From NCBI RefSeq assembly GCF_005864045.1, contig NZ_VBSP01000011.1:1-55319 (forward strand): a stretch of 55,319 bases of DNA. Reading direction: 5' to 3'. The notes under the pieces were generated by a model, which saw only the letters and a list, made by a program, of their open reading frames with translations, searched no databases and was not told the origin of the DNA. This document shows positions 17,909 through 25,862 of the stretch, piece after piece. The position numbers and the translations under genes are program-made. Numbering within the stretch: the first letter of the stretch is position 1; each line of letters begins with the position of its first letter. The DNA comes from Ruoffia tabacinasalis. GTDB lineage: Bacteria; Bacillota; Bacilli; Lactobacillales; Aerococcaceae.

Positions 17909-18679
17909 TTGACTAAGAATAAAAGTGATCAACTATCTTCTGTCACCAATGCTTTACGTATCTTAGAGCAGTTTTCTAATACACGAACAGTGGTATATGT
18001 GAGTCAGTTGGCTAAAGAGTTAGATTTATCAAAAAGTACCGTAAGTCGATTAGTTCGAACCTTAGAAAAAGAAAACTTTCTCGCCCGTGATCCCCAAAGT
18101 CAAGGTTACATGTTAGGTAATAAATTATTAACAATTGCTGGAATACTCGCAAACACCAATGAAATTTACCGCGAAGTCGGTCCGGTCTTAAGTGATATCG
18201 TCCAAAGAACAAATGAAAGTGCCCAGATTGCTGCAATCGATGGAACAGATGTCTTCTATGTACATAAGATGAACGGCCCTTATTATTCAGATATCAATAC
18301 ACAAATAGGCATGAAGAATCCTGTTCATGCGACCAGTACTGGAAAGGTACTCCTCGCATACTCAGATGATGAAACGATCGAGAAGGCGATTAAGCTTCCA
18401 CACTCTGCTTTCACAGAGCATACAATTACAAATCCGATTCAATTGAAGAAAGAATTATCAAAAGTTCGTAGCCAAGGGTATAGTTTTAGTGTGGGTGAAT
18501 TAACTGAAGGTAATTATTCACTGGCTTTCCCAGTTTGGAATTATGAGAACGAAGTTGTCTGCGCCCTTTCGATTGTTGGTCCTTTAACTCGTATGAATAA
18601 AGATAAATTAAAAGACTATATGCGAATCTTACGTCAAGGTGCCCAAGAAGCTTCAGAAAGATTAGGCTATGATGGTTAA
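17909..18679 (+). CDS. IclR-family transcriptional regulator of the catechol operon
   Basis: A 256-residue DNA-binding regulator. The N-terminal winged helix-turn-helix covers about residues 12-70 (VSQLAKELDLSKSTVSRLVRTLEKE), followed by the IclR effector domain with HATSTGKVLLAY and the GYSFSVGE region near the C-terminus. IclR members often control aromatic catabolism, as activators (PobR, PcaR types) or repressors. The gene is divergent from the meta-cleavage operon and three matching 17-bp sites lie in the cluster, so this is the likely local regulator. The effector is presumably the aromatic substrate or an intermediate. Start TTG 17909 follows AAAGGAG (17894-17900) by 8 nt. Confidence 0.9.
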   Translation: MTKNKSDQLSSVTNALRILEQFSNTRTVVYVSQLAKELDLSKSTVSRLVRTLEKENFLARDPQSQGYMLGNKLLTIAGILANTNEIYREVGPVLSDIVQRTNESAQIAAIDGTDVFYVHKMNGPYYSDINTQIGMKNPVHATSTGKVLLAYSDDETIEKAIKLPHSAFTEHTITNPIQLKKELSKVRSQGYSFSVGELTEGNYSLAFPVWNYENEVVCALSIVGPLTRMNKDKLKDYMRILRQGAQEASERLGYDG

Positions 18680-18688
18680 ATATTAAAA

Positions 18689-18733
18689 AGCGACACAGTA
18701 ATTGAGTAAGGTTCAATTACTGTGTCGCTTTTC
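18689..18733 (+). terminator. Terminator after iclR
   Basis: A 17-bp perfect stem (18689-18705 with 18713-18729) followed by TTTT. Confidence 0.85.
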
Positions 18734-18765
18734 GTATCTTATATAGTAGGAATTATCTTCTTGTA

Positions 18766-18797
18766 CAAAAAAACCAGAGGTAAAAACCTCTGGTTTA
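18766..18797 (-). terminator. Terminator after rplL
   Basis: On the minus strand AACCAGAGG pairs with CCTCTGGTT (18787-18795 with 18772-18780), followed by a T7 run. Confidence 0.85.
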
Positions 18798-18824
18798 GAG
18801 TGTATAAAGTTAAATAATCAAAGA

Positions 18825-19199
18825 TTATTTTACTTCTACAGCTCCTCCAACTTCTTCGATTGCAGCTTTTAATGCTTCTGCATCTTCTTTAGATAATCCT
18901 TCTTTGATTACTTTTGGAGCGTTATCTACTAATTCTTTAGCTTCTTTAAGTCCTAAACCAGTTGCTTCACGAACTGCTTTGATAACTTTGATTTTAGCTG
19001 ATCCAGCTGAAGTTAATTCAACGTCGAATTCAGTTTGTTCTTCAGCAGCAGCTTCACCAGCGCCACCAGCAGCAGCTACAGCTACAGGAGCAGCAGCAGA
19101 TACACCGAATTCTTCTTCGATTGCTTCTACTAATTCGTTTAATTCTACAACAGTTGCTGATTTGATATCTTCAATAATTTGTTCAATGTTTAATGCCAT
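18825..19199 (-). CDS. rplL: 50S ribosomal protein L7/L12
   Basis: Acidic stalk protein of 124 residues that recruits translation GTPases. It has an N-terminal dimerisation helix region (residues about 1-30), an Ala/Gly-rich hinge ([19 protein letters not shown]), and the conserved C-terminal domain with [22 protein letters not shown]. It follows rplJ by 48 bp. In most relatives rpoB comes soon after; here the catechol cluster and other genes intervene. Confidence 0.98.
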   Translation of the reverse strand: MALNIEQIIEDIKSATVVELNELVEAIEEEFGVSAAAPVAVAAAGGAGEAAAEEQTEFDVELTSAGSAKIKVIKAVREATGLGLKEAKELVDNAPKVIKEGLSKEDAEALKAAIEEVGGAVEVK

Positions 19200-19247
19200 G
19201 ATTTGTTTCCTCCGTTTTATATGTGTTTTTTTATTTATTGTGCTACA

Positions 19248-19790
19248 TTAAGCAGCGTCTTTTGCTTCACCAACAGCTTTAAGCGCATAAGCCATCTTGC
19301 GAGCAGGATTCATTTGTGATAATACTGAAGCTGTATTGCGCATTGGAGCTTCCAGTACAGATAGTAACATAGATAATAGACCTTCGCGACTTGGTAATTT
19401 AGATAATGTTTCGATTTCAGCTACTGAAGCAACAGCACCTTCAATTAATCCACCTTTGATTTCTAATTTCTCTAAATCTTTTGCGGCTTCAACGATGATT
19501 TTAGCTGGAGCAACAACATCTTCAGAATGGAAAGCAATCGCAGTAGGACCAGCGAAAACTTCATCTAAACCTTCAATACCTGCGTCTGCAGCTGCTCTAC
19601 GTAAGATTGTGTTTTTCACAACTTTCATTTTCACGCCTGCATCACGTAAGTTTTTACGTAATTCTGTTACTTCAGTAACGTTAAGACCTAGGTAATCGAT
19701 AATTACAACACCTGCAGAACCTTTAAGTTCTTCGGTAATTTCTGCAACTTCGTTTTGTTTTTGTTCAAGAGTCACTTTTCTTTTTCCCAA
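19248..19790 (-). CDS. rplJ: 50S ribosomal protein L10
   Basis: Stalk-base protein of 180 residues binding 23S rRNA and L7/L12 dimers. The N-terminal globular domain has the [20 protein letters not shown] region and the C-terminal helix binds L7/L12. A promoter and a long structured L10-type leader precede it, so L10-L12 autoregulation is expected. Confidence 0.98.
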   Translation of the reverse strand: MGKRKVTLEQKQNEVAEITEELKGSAGVVIIDYLGLNVTEVTELRKNLRDAGVKMKVVKNTILRRAAADAGIEGLDEVFAGPTAIAFHSEDVVAPAKIIVEAAKDLEKLEIKGGLIEGAVASVAEIETLSKLPSREGLLSMLLSVLEAPMRNTASVLSQMNPARKMAYALKAVGEAKDAA

Positions 19791-19798
19791 TTAGTTCA

Positions 19799-19970
19799 CC
19801 TCCGTCATTTTGGTATAGAGAGTATTTATTGATTATTTTATCCAATAAAAAAACCCCCATGTCACCTTAGACATAGAGATACATTCCTGTTGTTTATCAC
19901 TTAGGAACTTCCTCGGTAAGAAATTAAGGCATTCGCCACTTACTGTCTTCGGTCGTTTAACACATAGAGT
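19799..19970 (-). ncRNA. L10 ribosomal protein leader (autoregulatory)
   Basis: About 170 nt of structured leader between the promoter and rplJ on the minus strand, containing the AGGAAGTTCCTAAGTGAT type segment and ending in a hairpin followed by a U7 run (19847-19853) ahead of rplJ. Position and features match the L10 leader class to which L10(L12)4 binds. Class membership is from context and partial sequence recognition. Confidence 0.7.
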
Positions 19971-19999
19971 ATCTTAATGGATACCGACTGTGTTGTCAA
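19971..19999 (-). promoter_or_regulatory. rplJL promoter
   Basis: On the minus strand, -35 TTGACA (19994-19999), a 17-bp spacer and -10 TAAGAT (19971-19976). Confidence 0.75.
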
Positions 20000-20113
20000 C
20001 ACTTTTTATTAATGTTTTTAACTTTTTTTATTGAATCTGTTTTCATTTAGATAATATTTCCAATTATTACCTGAAAATTTTAGTCAGCCTCTAAAAGAAT
20101 GCCCCTTTATTAT

Positions 20114-20160
20114 AAAAAAAGAGCTTAGAAAATGAAGACTTACTTCAAATTCTAAGCTCG
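20114..20160 (-). terminator. Terminator after rplA
   Basis: GAGCTTAGAA pairs with TTCTAAGCTC around a long loop, followed on the minus strand by a T7 run, separating rplKA from rplJL. Between it and the rplJ promoter (20000-20113) I see nothing further. Confidence 0.8.
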
Positions 20161-20182
20161 TAATTATTTAAGTTAAAATTGA

Positions 20183-20875
20183 TTATTCCATTCCTGGAGC
20201 ATCAATTTTGATACCAGGTCCAAAAGTAGTAGACAATGTTAAACTTGTCATGTAAATACCTTTAGCTGAAGCTGGTTTTAAACGAACGATTTGTTCGTGT
20301 AATGCGTTAAAGTTTTCTTTTAATTTAGCATCTTCAAATGATACTTTACCGATTGGAACATTAACGATTCCTGCTTTGTCAGCACGGTAAGTAACTTGAC
20401 CTGCTTTGATGTCGTTAACTGCTTTAGTAACATCTTGTGTTACTGTACCAGTTTTAGGGTTAGGCATTAGGCCTTTTGGTCCTAATACGCGTCCTAGACG
20501 ACCAACTTGTCCCATCATGTCAGGTGTTGCTACCATTACGTCGAAGTCTAACCAACCACCGTTGATTTTTTCGATTAGGTCTGCTTCACCAACAAAATCA
20601 GCACCTGCTGCTTCTGCTTCTTTAGCTTTATCTCCAGATGCAATTACTACAACTGTTTGAGTTTTACCAGTACCATGTGGCAATACCATTGCTCCACGGA
20701 TCTGTTGATCAGCTTTTTTAACATCAATATTTAAGTTATAAGATACTTCCATAGTTGCATCAAAGTTCGCAAAGTCGATTTCTTTCGCTAATGCGATTGC
20801 TTCGTCTGCGCTATAGAAATTGTTGCGGTCTACTTTTTCTAATGCCGCTTGAAATTTTTTACTTTTCTTAGCCAT
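20183..20875 (-). CDS. rplA: 50S ribosomal protein L1
   Basis: L1 stalk protein, 230 residues, also the translational regulator of the L11-L1 operon. The two-domain L1 fold is recognisable, with [18 protein letters not shown] and the signature [18 protein letters not shown]. It follows rplK by 83 bp containing an L1-operator-like hairpin. Confidence 0.98.
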   Translation of the reverse strand: MAKKSKKFQAALEKVDRNNFYSADEAIALAKEIDFANFDATMEVSYNLNIDVKKADQQIRGAMVLPHGTGKTQTVVVIASGDKAKEAEAAGADFVGEADLIEKINGGWLDFDVMVATPDMMGQVGRLGRVLGPKGLMPNPKTGTVTQDVTKAVNDIKAGQVTYRADKAGIVNVPIGKVSFEDAKLKENFNALHEQIVRLKPASAKGIYMTSLTLSTTFGPGIKIDAPGME

Positions 20876-20897
20876 TTAATTTATTCCTCCTATATTT

Positions 20898-20940
20898 GTG
20901 GTATTAACGGTAATACCTCCCACACCCGATAGAATACGGG
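20898..20940 (-). promoter_or_regulatory. L1-operator-like hairpin between rplK and rplA
   Basis: On the minus strand GTGGGAGG is followed by a GGTATTA/TAATACC hairpin and closed by CCAC. The stretch resembles the 23S rRNA L1 site and its mRNA mimics. The same GTGGGAGG core recurs in the rplK leader. Confidence 0.5.
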
Positions 20941-20958
20941 CTGGAAGCTGCGTTATGC

Positions 20959-21384
20959 TTAGCCCTCGACAGTGATTCCCATTGAACGAGCTGTTCCTTC
21001 GATCATGCGCATAGCAGCTTCTACATCTGCTGCGTTTAAGTCTTTCATTTTAATTTCAGCAATTTCTTGTACTTGTGCTTTTGTTACTGAACCAACTTTG
21101 TTTTTGTTTGGTTCACCAGAAGCTTTAGATAAGCCAGCTGCTTTTTTAAGTAAGATTGGAGCTGGTGGTGTTTTAGTAATAAAACTAAATGAACGGTCTT
21201 CATACACATCGATTACTACTGGAATAATCATCCCATTTTGATCTTGTGTTTGAGCGTTAAATTCTTTAGTAAACGCCATGATGTTAACTCCCGCTTGACC
21301 TAATGCTGGACCAACTGGCGGCGCTGGACTTGCTTGTCCCGCTGGAATTTGTAATTTGACTTGTGTTACGACTTTTTTAGCCAC
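20959..21384 (-). CDS. rplK: 50S ribosomal protein L11
   Basis: L11, 141 residues, binding the GTPase-associated centre of 23S rRNA. The proline-rich linker region ([20 protein letters not shown]) and the C-terminal rRNA-binding domain ending in [15 protein letters not shown] are typical. It is first in the rplKA unit, with its own promoter because nusG is separated from it by two genes. Confidence 0.98.
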   Translation of the reverse strand: MAKKVVTQVKLQIPAGQASPAPPVGPALGQAGVNIMAFTKEFNAQTQDQNGMIIPVVIDVYEDRSFSFITKTPPAPILLKKAAGLSKASGEPNKNKVGSVTKAQVQEIAEIKMKDLNAADVEAAMRMIEGTARSMGITVEG

Positions 21385-21410
21385 GAAACATTCCTCCTTG
21401 TAAAATTTTT

Positions 21411-21455
21411 TTCGTGATGTGGTTTACGGAGTGAGCTTCACTCCTCCCACTCAGT
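21411..21455 (-). promoter_or_regulatory. L1-operator-like hairpin in the rplK leader
   Basis: On the minus strand GTGGGAGG is followed by a hairpin (GGAGTGA with TCACTCC) and CCGTAAACCACATCACG. It shares core and layout with the rplK-rplA spacer site and likely mediates L1 feedback. Confidence 0.5.
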
Positions 21456-21477
21456 GTGCGTTCTTGCGCACCGAAAT

Positions 21478-21505
21478 AGTATACCATGTTTATTCCATAT
21501 TGCAA
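21478..21505 (-). promoter_or_regulatory. rplKA promoter
   Basis: On the minus strand, -35 TTGCAA (21500-21505), a 16-bp spacer and -10 TATACT (21478-21483). Confidence 0.6.
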
Positions 21506-21525
21506 GTGCTAATCTACATTTTTTA

Positions 21526-22569
21526 TTATTTATTATGCCAATTAGCTAAATTCTCTAACAAAATGGCATGACTTTCTTCTAAAGCGGCTTGATTGGCTTC
21601 ATCATTCCCACCTAAGGCAATCAATCCTGCAGAGTCTCCTAAATATCTTTTATTTGAGAATAAATGACCTGCCTCTGGATAATTGTGTAATTCAATTTGG
21701 TTTGCCTGTTCAATAATCGCTTCACCCATTTGACTTGAATTCCACATTAAATCGTCGCCACCGGCGAAAATAATTCCTTCCCCTGTAAATTCTTCAGCTT
21801 TAATGCGAGCTGCTTCTAGACTCTCTGCTTCGCTTCCTTCAATCACACTGTCATAAATTGGTTGATATGACACCGGTGTATAGGTGATAAAGCCTGCAAT
21901 CATCTGCATTGTTTCTATCATACTACCTGATTGATTACTCAAATGCGGCAATGGCTCATCTTGGTAAGACCATGAGCTGGCGTCTGCATTTTGTTGGTCT
22001 AGTGAGAAGAAATTATAAGCAGACGGTGCATATAATACGATGTGATCAATCTCTTCATAGATGGTAGCTAAGTTTAAAGTTAATTCCGCTCCTTTAGAAG
22101 CACCTAAGACTGTGATAGGACCGTCCGATTGACTATGTTCTTCGTGATAAGCTAAGACTTCTTGGTAGAAATCGAGGGGAACTTCATGAATACTTTCAGG
22201 TAATTCACCTGGTCCGAAAAAGAATAAACTGTAAACTTCGTATCCTTCATTTGCCAATTGAACCGCTAACTCATAATTGGGCGAACCTTCGGAACCCCCA
22301 AAGGTGAAGATCGCTCCCTCAGCTAAAATTTCATCTGGAACAAGATGGAAGCCATTAACATAGCCTTCTTCGATAGTTTCAACTGACATATTGGCTTGTT
22401 TTGTCTCATAAAACGTTAAATTGGCTGGCTCGACATAGACACTTTCTTCATCCGTTGCAATATACTCACTATACCGATTCGTTTGAACCCAACGTATTCC
22501 GAAGATAATAACCGTGATTAGAATAGCAATCACTACAATCCGGAGTAAAACTTTTAATATGAGTCTCAT
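21526..22569 (-). CDS. Membrane-anchored alpha/beta-hydrolase, BAAT/acyl-CoA thioester hydrolase type
   Basis: 347 residues. An N-terminal uncleaved-looking helix (about residues 4-26) should anchor it with the hydrolase domain outside. The domain resembles the C-terminal part of bile-acid-CoA acyltransferase/acyl-CoA thioesterase proteins. The glycine-rich FTFGGSEGSPNYE precedes the nucleophile elbow GASKGAE (Ser158), and a C-terminal acid and His (HNYPEAGHLFSNKR) complete the triad. The true substrate, an ester, thioester or peptide, is unknown. It lies between the TspO-like gene and rplK, a spot where relatives usually have nusG directly upstream of rplK. Confidence 0.7.
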   Translation of the reverse strand: MRLILKVLLRIVVIAILITVIIFGIRWVQTNRYSEYIATDEESVYVEPANLTFYETKQANMSVETIEEGYVNGFHLVPDEILAEGAIFTFGGSEGSPNYELAVQLANEGYEVYSLFFFGPGELPESIHEVPLDFYQEVLAYHEEHSQSDGPITVLGASKGAELTLNLATIYEEIDHIVLYAPSAYNFFSLDQQNADASSWSYQDEPLPHLSNQSGSMIETMQMIAGFITYTPVSYQPIYDSVIEGSEAESLEAARIKAEEFTGEGIIFAGGDDLMWNSSQMGEAIIEQANQIELHNYPEAGHLFSNKRYLGDSAGLIALGGNDEANQAALEESHAILLENLANWHNK

Positions 22570-22654
22570 AATCTGTCTCCTACTCTCTCTTAAGAAAACT
22601 GAGTGACCTTGTTATAGTCATTTTACCATAAATGAAAGCGTATCCGAAGAAGCG

Positions 22655-22689
22655 CAAAAAAAGATGAACCTAGATTAGATTCATCTTTT
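22655..22689 (-). terminator. Terminator after the TspO-like gene
   Basis: AAAGATGAA pairs with TTCATCTTT (22660-22668 with 22680-22688), followed on the minus strand by a T run. Confidence 0.75.
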
Positions 22690-22692
22690 AAC

Positions 22693-23496
22693 TTATTTAT
22701 TCGCTCTTTTAGCTCGTTGTTCTTTTTGTAGTCGAAACAGTTGAACGAATCCAACGGCACTAATCACAAAAAGGACTGCAGCTACATACATGACGATATT
22801 ACTTTTATATTCAAATGATGAAAACGGACTATGTTTAATAAATATCCCTAGGATGGCCCATAATGCTACTGGCATAATCATCTCATTACCTAACTTTGTG
22901 TAGTAATAAGCTGAAAGTGCTGCAACAACAATCATTAAAGCAACCGTCCAAATAATACCTATCATACCGGTTAAATCAACACCTTGACTTACAGTATAAG
23001 TGGTTAAATTAGCCATACTCGCTACTAATAACCAACCGAAGTGTATACCCATTGGGTATTTTAAAAACCAAGGGGTTTCTCTTAATACGGGTGTCGCACT
23101 AATGGCCTCAACACTTTTCATAATTCTTGTTGTATATAATAAAATAACAATCAGTGAAGCAAGTAACCATTCATTACTCCAACAAATAATCCAGACAATA
23201 TTTAAAGCAATCCATTCTATCATTCGAGGTAGAATCAATTGACGGTAAAGCGCACCGAAACGATCCCCTTTTGGACGGATAAAATCAATACTAATGGTCA
23301 ATGCCATACCGATATAAATCACAGCCCAAATTGAAAAAGTAATGCCTGCGGGTGCAAATAAATTCACATATTTATCCGAAACTTCTGCTTGAGTTGCTGG
23401 TAAGATAATCCCTGCCGCACTCAAATAGTTTAATAATAGTAACAATGCGAAGAATACTGGCACAGCCCAACGATAATATTTATGAAATGAATTCAT
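22693..23496 (-). CDS. TspO/MBR-family-like integral membrane protein
   Basis: 267 residues with about seven hydrophobic segments. The stretch FAPAGITFSIWAVIYIGM resembles the tryptophan-rich TspO/MBR signature region of Firmicutes proteins in this superfamily. The C-terminus is basic. Family function (porphyrin or stress-linked transport or sensing) is unclear, and this long variant may do something else. It is monocistronic with a downstream terminator. Confidence 0.6.
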   Translation of the reverse strand: MNSFHKYYRWAVPVFFALLLLLNYLSAAGIILPATQAEVSDKYVNLFAPAGITFSIWAVIYIGMALTISIDFIRPKGDRFGALYRQLILPRMIEWIALNIVWIICWSNEWLLASLIVILLYTTRIMKSVEAISATPVLRETPWFLKYPMGIHFGWLLVASMANLTTYTVSQGVDLTGMIGIIWTVALMIVVAALSAYYYTKLGNEMIMPVALWAILGIFIKHSPFSSFEYKSNIVMYVAAVLFVISAVGFVQLFRLQKEQRAKRANK

Positions 23497-23534
23497 ATAG
23501 TGTGTACTCCTAACTATCGTGATTTAGTTACTTA

Positions 23535-24080
23535 CTACAGTTCTTCTTCTTTAATTTGATTGAATTCTAATTCAGCCACTGTTTCACGACCGAACATTTC
23601 AATAAGAACTTTAACTTTTTGATGTTCTTCATTCACTTCTTCAACAACACCAGCAAGACCTGAGAAGGCACCGTCTGTAATTTCAACACGATCACCCGTA
23701 TTGATATTTAAGTCGATAATTTCTTTAGGTTGTTCACCGTCACCTAGAATGTAGGCAATTTCTTCATCTAAAAGTGGTGCTGGTTTACTTCCGGCACCAT
23801 GCGAGCCAACGAAACCTGTTACCCCTGGTGTATTACGAACGATAAACCACGCATCATCTGACATAACCATCTCAACTAAGACATAACCTGGGAAAGTTTT
23901 TTGTGTTTTAGTTTTCGGTTCGCCGTCTTTCATCTCTGTGACATCTTGTGTAGGGACAACCACACGGAAGATATTCTCCCCCATTGCCATACTATCTTTA
24001 CGTAAATCAATATTTTCTTTAACTTTATTTTCATATCCTGAATAAGTATGTAGAACATACCATGCTTTATTTGATTCCAT
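23535..24080 (-). CDS. nusG: Transcription termination/antitermination factor NusG
   Basis: 181 residues: the N-terminal NGN domain (WYVLHTYSGYENKVKENI) and C-terminal KOW domain (GDRVEITDGAFSGLAGVVEEV). It binds RNA polymerase and promotes pausing, termination and coupling. It follows secE, but a terminator-like hairpin lies in the gap and a possible own promoter just upstream. Confidence 0.97.
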   Translation of the reverse strand: MESNKAWYVLHTYSGYENKVKENIDLRKDSMAMGENIFRVVVPTQDVTEMKDGEPKTKTQKTFPGYVLVEMVMSDDAWFIVRNTPGVTGFVGSHGAGSKPAPLLDEEIAYILGDGEQPKEIIDLNINTGDRVEITDGAFSGLAGVVEEVNEEHQKVKVLIEMFGRETVAELEFNQIKEEEL

Positions 24081-24102
24081 ATTGAACTCCTTTCAAAAAA
24101 TT

Positions 24103-24134
24103 CTCAAAATAAAAAACCTACAAAACAGTAGGTT
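24103..24134 (-). terminator. Terminator or attenuator between secE and nusG
   Basis: On the minus strand AACCTAC-N6-GTAGGTT (24115-24134) runs into TTTTTATTTT. A possible nusG promoter (-10 TATACT, 24149-24154) lies upstream of it, with a perfect inverted repeat TAATCATT-C-AATGATTA (24159-24175) just upstream of that -10 box. If so, nusG is expressed by readthrough of this hairpin. Confidence 0.55.
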
Positions 24135-24208
24135 CGTTCCTTGCGTCAAGTATACCATTAATCATTCAATGATTACTATAAAAAAACTAGAAATCACGCT
24201 CTTTTTAA

Positions 24209-24382
24209 TTAAACACTAAATAACCAATCCATTAGTGACGAGAATACTTCATCGGTTAATGCAAAATAAGATGCGAAAATAACGACAAAGATAACAACAA
24301 TCCAAGTAAAGCGATTGACTTCTTTAACTGATGGCCAACTTACCTTTTTCATTTCGTTTCCGACTGATTTAATGTAGTTCAT
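24209..24382 (-). CDS. secE: Preprotein translocase subunit SecE
   Basis: A 57-residue single-span SecE of the short Gram-positive type, part of the SecYEG channel. Translation of the minus strand gives a start MNYIKSVGNEMKKVSWPS with the conserved KVxWP amphipathic region, then a membrane helix (about residues 26-43). It was found by translating the gap between nusG and rpmG, and context confirms it. It is 14 bp downstream of rpmG. Confidence 0.93.
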   Translation of the reverse strand: MNYIKSVGNEMKKVSWPSVKEVNRFTWIVVIFVVIFASYFALTDEVFSSLMDWLFSV

Positions 24383-24396
24383 TCTTATCCACCTAT

Positions 24397-24549
24397 CTAC
24401 TTAGTTTCTTTATGTATTGTATGCTTATTACAGTATCGACAGAACTTTTTAAGTTCTAGACGAACAGATTGACCCGTTTGTGTCGGTGTCATTTGGTAAT
24501 TGCGTTGGCCACACTCTGTACATGCCAAAGCTGCTTTTCTCTGTGCCAT
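24397..24549 (-). CDS. rpmG: 50S ribosomal protein L33
   Basis: A 50-residue L33 of the zinc-binding form, with CxxC pairs CTEC and CRYC. It starts [18 protein letters not shown], with an AGGAGG-type site upstream of ATG 24549. It lies in the conserved sigH-rpmG-secE-nusG order, with its own promoter at 24593-24622. Confidence 0.93.
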   Translation of the reverse strand: MAQRKAALACTECGQRNYQMTPTQTGQSVRLELKKFCRYCNKHTIHKETK

Positions 24550-24592
24550 ATGCAACCCCTCCTATTATAGATTCAACTTTACATCTCAATAA

Positions 24593-24622
24593 ATCATAAT
24601 GAAAAGTACCTACAATTGTCAA
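24593..24622 (-). promoter_or_regulatory. rpmG-secE promoter
   Basis: On the minus strand, -35 TTGACA (24617-24622), an 18-bp spacer and -10 TATGAT (24593-24598), between the sigma factor gene and rpmG. Confidence 0.7.
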
Positions 24623-24662
24623 GCATTGATTGCATAAGTTATCTAATTTATAATTACAAATG

Positions 24663-25256
24663 TTATTCAAGAGAGAATGAGTCCTTTAACTTCTTCCTAC
24701 ATCGATCATAGGCACTTTGCACTTGGGTTTCGCTAATGACCAATTGTTTCGCTATTTCTCTAACGCTGTCACCTTTTTGATAATTGAAGAATACTTTACG
24801 TTCTAGAGATGACAATGAATCAATAAATAAGTTATGGACTTCTTTCAATTCAATCATATCTTGAGCTGATATATGATAATGATTTTCAATTTGATCTAAC
24901 AGATTGATTTCACTTTGATTTTTATTACTTTGATATTCAAGTGACAACTCTCTAATACCTCCACCACGCTTATAAGCCTGGTCAGCACGACAAAGATTAA
25001 TGATTCGGTTCTTATATAATAATTTAAAGAAGCCTGAAAATCGGTGTTGTTTTTCTGGATCATACATATCGATGGCTTCTAACATAATAATTTGTGCTTC
25101 TTGGTAATAATCTTCTAAATCATAATTAGGAACTTTGATCTGATTAAAACAACTTTTATATAAAGGTACATATCTATTCACTATATGTTCAAAAACATCT
25201 GTATTAAATTCTTTCTTTAATCCTATAACCAACGCTTCAATGGTCATTGTCTTCAT
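24663..25256 (-). CDS. sigH: RNA polymerase sigma factor, SigH/ComX-like
   Basis: 197-residue sigma-70 family protein with region 2 (DLEDYYQEAQIIMLEAIDMYD, then NRIINLCRADQAYKRGGG) and region 4 (LSSLERKVFFNYQKGDSVREIAKQLVISETQVQ). Location immediately upstream of rpmG-secE-nusG is that of B. subtilis sigH; in Lactobacillales the orthologue often serves as a competence sigma factor. The prepilin peptidase at 592 would fit such a regulon, though no clear SigH-type promoter was recognised before it. ATG 25256 has AGGAAGG 10 nt upstream. Confidence 0.82.
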   Translation of the reverse strand: MKTMTIEALVIGLKKEFNTDVFEHIVNRYVPLYKSCFNQIKVPNYDLEDYYQEAQIIMLEAIDMYDPEKQHRFSGFFKLLYKNRIINLCRADQAYKRGGGIRELSLEYQSNKNQSEINLLDQIENHYHISAQDMIELKEVHNLFIDSLSSLERKVFFNYQKGDSVREIAKQLVISETQVQSAYDRCRKKLKDSFSLE

Positions 25257-25317
25257 CGCTCTGTATCCTTCCTGTTTTAAAATAGGATGAAACAGATAAA
25301 GTTATGTCTTAGTGGTA

Positions 25318-25851
25318 TTAGTCGCTTTGCCCTTCAATCTCTTCTCGTAATCGGTCCAATTTCTCTAAATGAGTGACATCCCAAGGACTTCGCCTTCGAA
25401 TACGAGAGTCATAAAAAGTACTCACATCGCTTCTAATTTGTGATTTGGCGTAATTTACTTCCATTAGTAACTCATTAGCTGATTGTCTCAGAGCACCTTG
25501 TTGAAAGACCATCCACTGCTCGGCTGCATCGCTCGTTGCGACCACGACTCGAGTCAGGGCATTTATATGCTGTTTGACTGTCCGTTCAATATAACTATCT
25601 GCTGTTTCCCCTTCTTGTGTGAAGACAACAGTGACATTAAACTCCTCAAACGTTGAGGTAATTCCTGGGACAAATTGTGCATCAAACACCACAATGACCT
25701 CAATATCTCGATACTTTTGATAGTTTGAAAGTTCAAATAATAGCAAATCTCTGGCGCCTTGAATTTCGTCGCGTTTCTTTAATTGCTCTAATTCAGGCCA
25801 AGCACCAATCATGTTATAGCCATCCACGAAGAGAACTTCTTTTCTGCGCAT
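25318..25851 (-). CDS. NYN/PIN-like ribonuclease, YacP/Rae1 family
   Basis: 177-residue protein of the YacP family; in B. subtilis this is Rae1, a ribosome-associated mRNA endonuclease. The start LFVDGYNMIGAWPEL carries the conserved acidic NYN active-site Asp, and VVVFDAQFVPG and VVATSDAAEQ carry further acidic positions. It lies directly downstream of rlmB, its usual neighbour, with GGAG before ATG 25851. Confidence 0.85.
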   Translation of the reverse strand: MRRKEVLFVDGYNMIGAWPELEQLKKRDEIQGARDLLLFELSNYQKYRDIEVIVVFDAQFVPGITSTFEEFNVTVVFTQEGETADSYIERTVKQHINALTRVVVATSDAAEQWMVFQQGALRQSANELLMEVNYAKSQIRSDVSTFYDSRIRRRSPWDVTHLEKLDRLREEIEGQSD

Positions 25852-25862
25852 TTTATCGCTCC

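Noticed and set aside
24449-24670. 73-codon ORF overlapping rpmG
   Set aside because: Same strand but a different frame from L33, whose sequence with two CxxC pairs is unmistakable.
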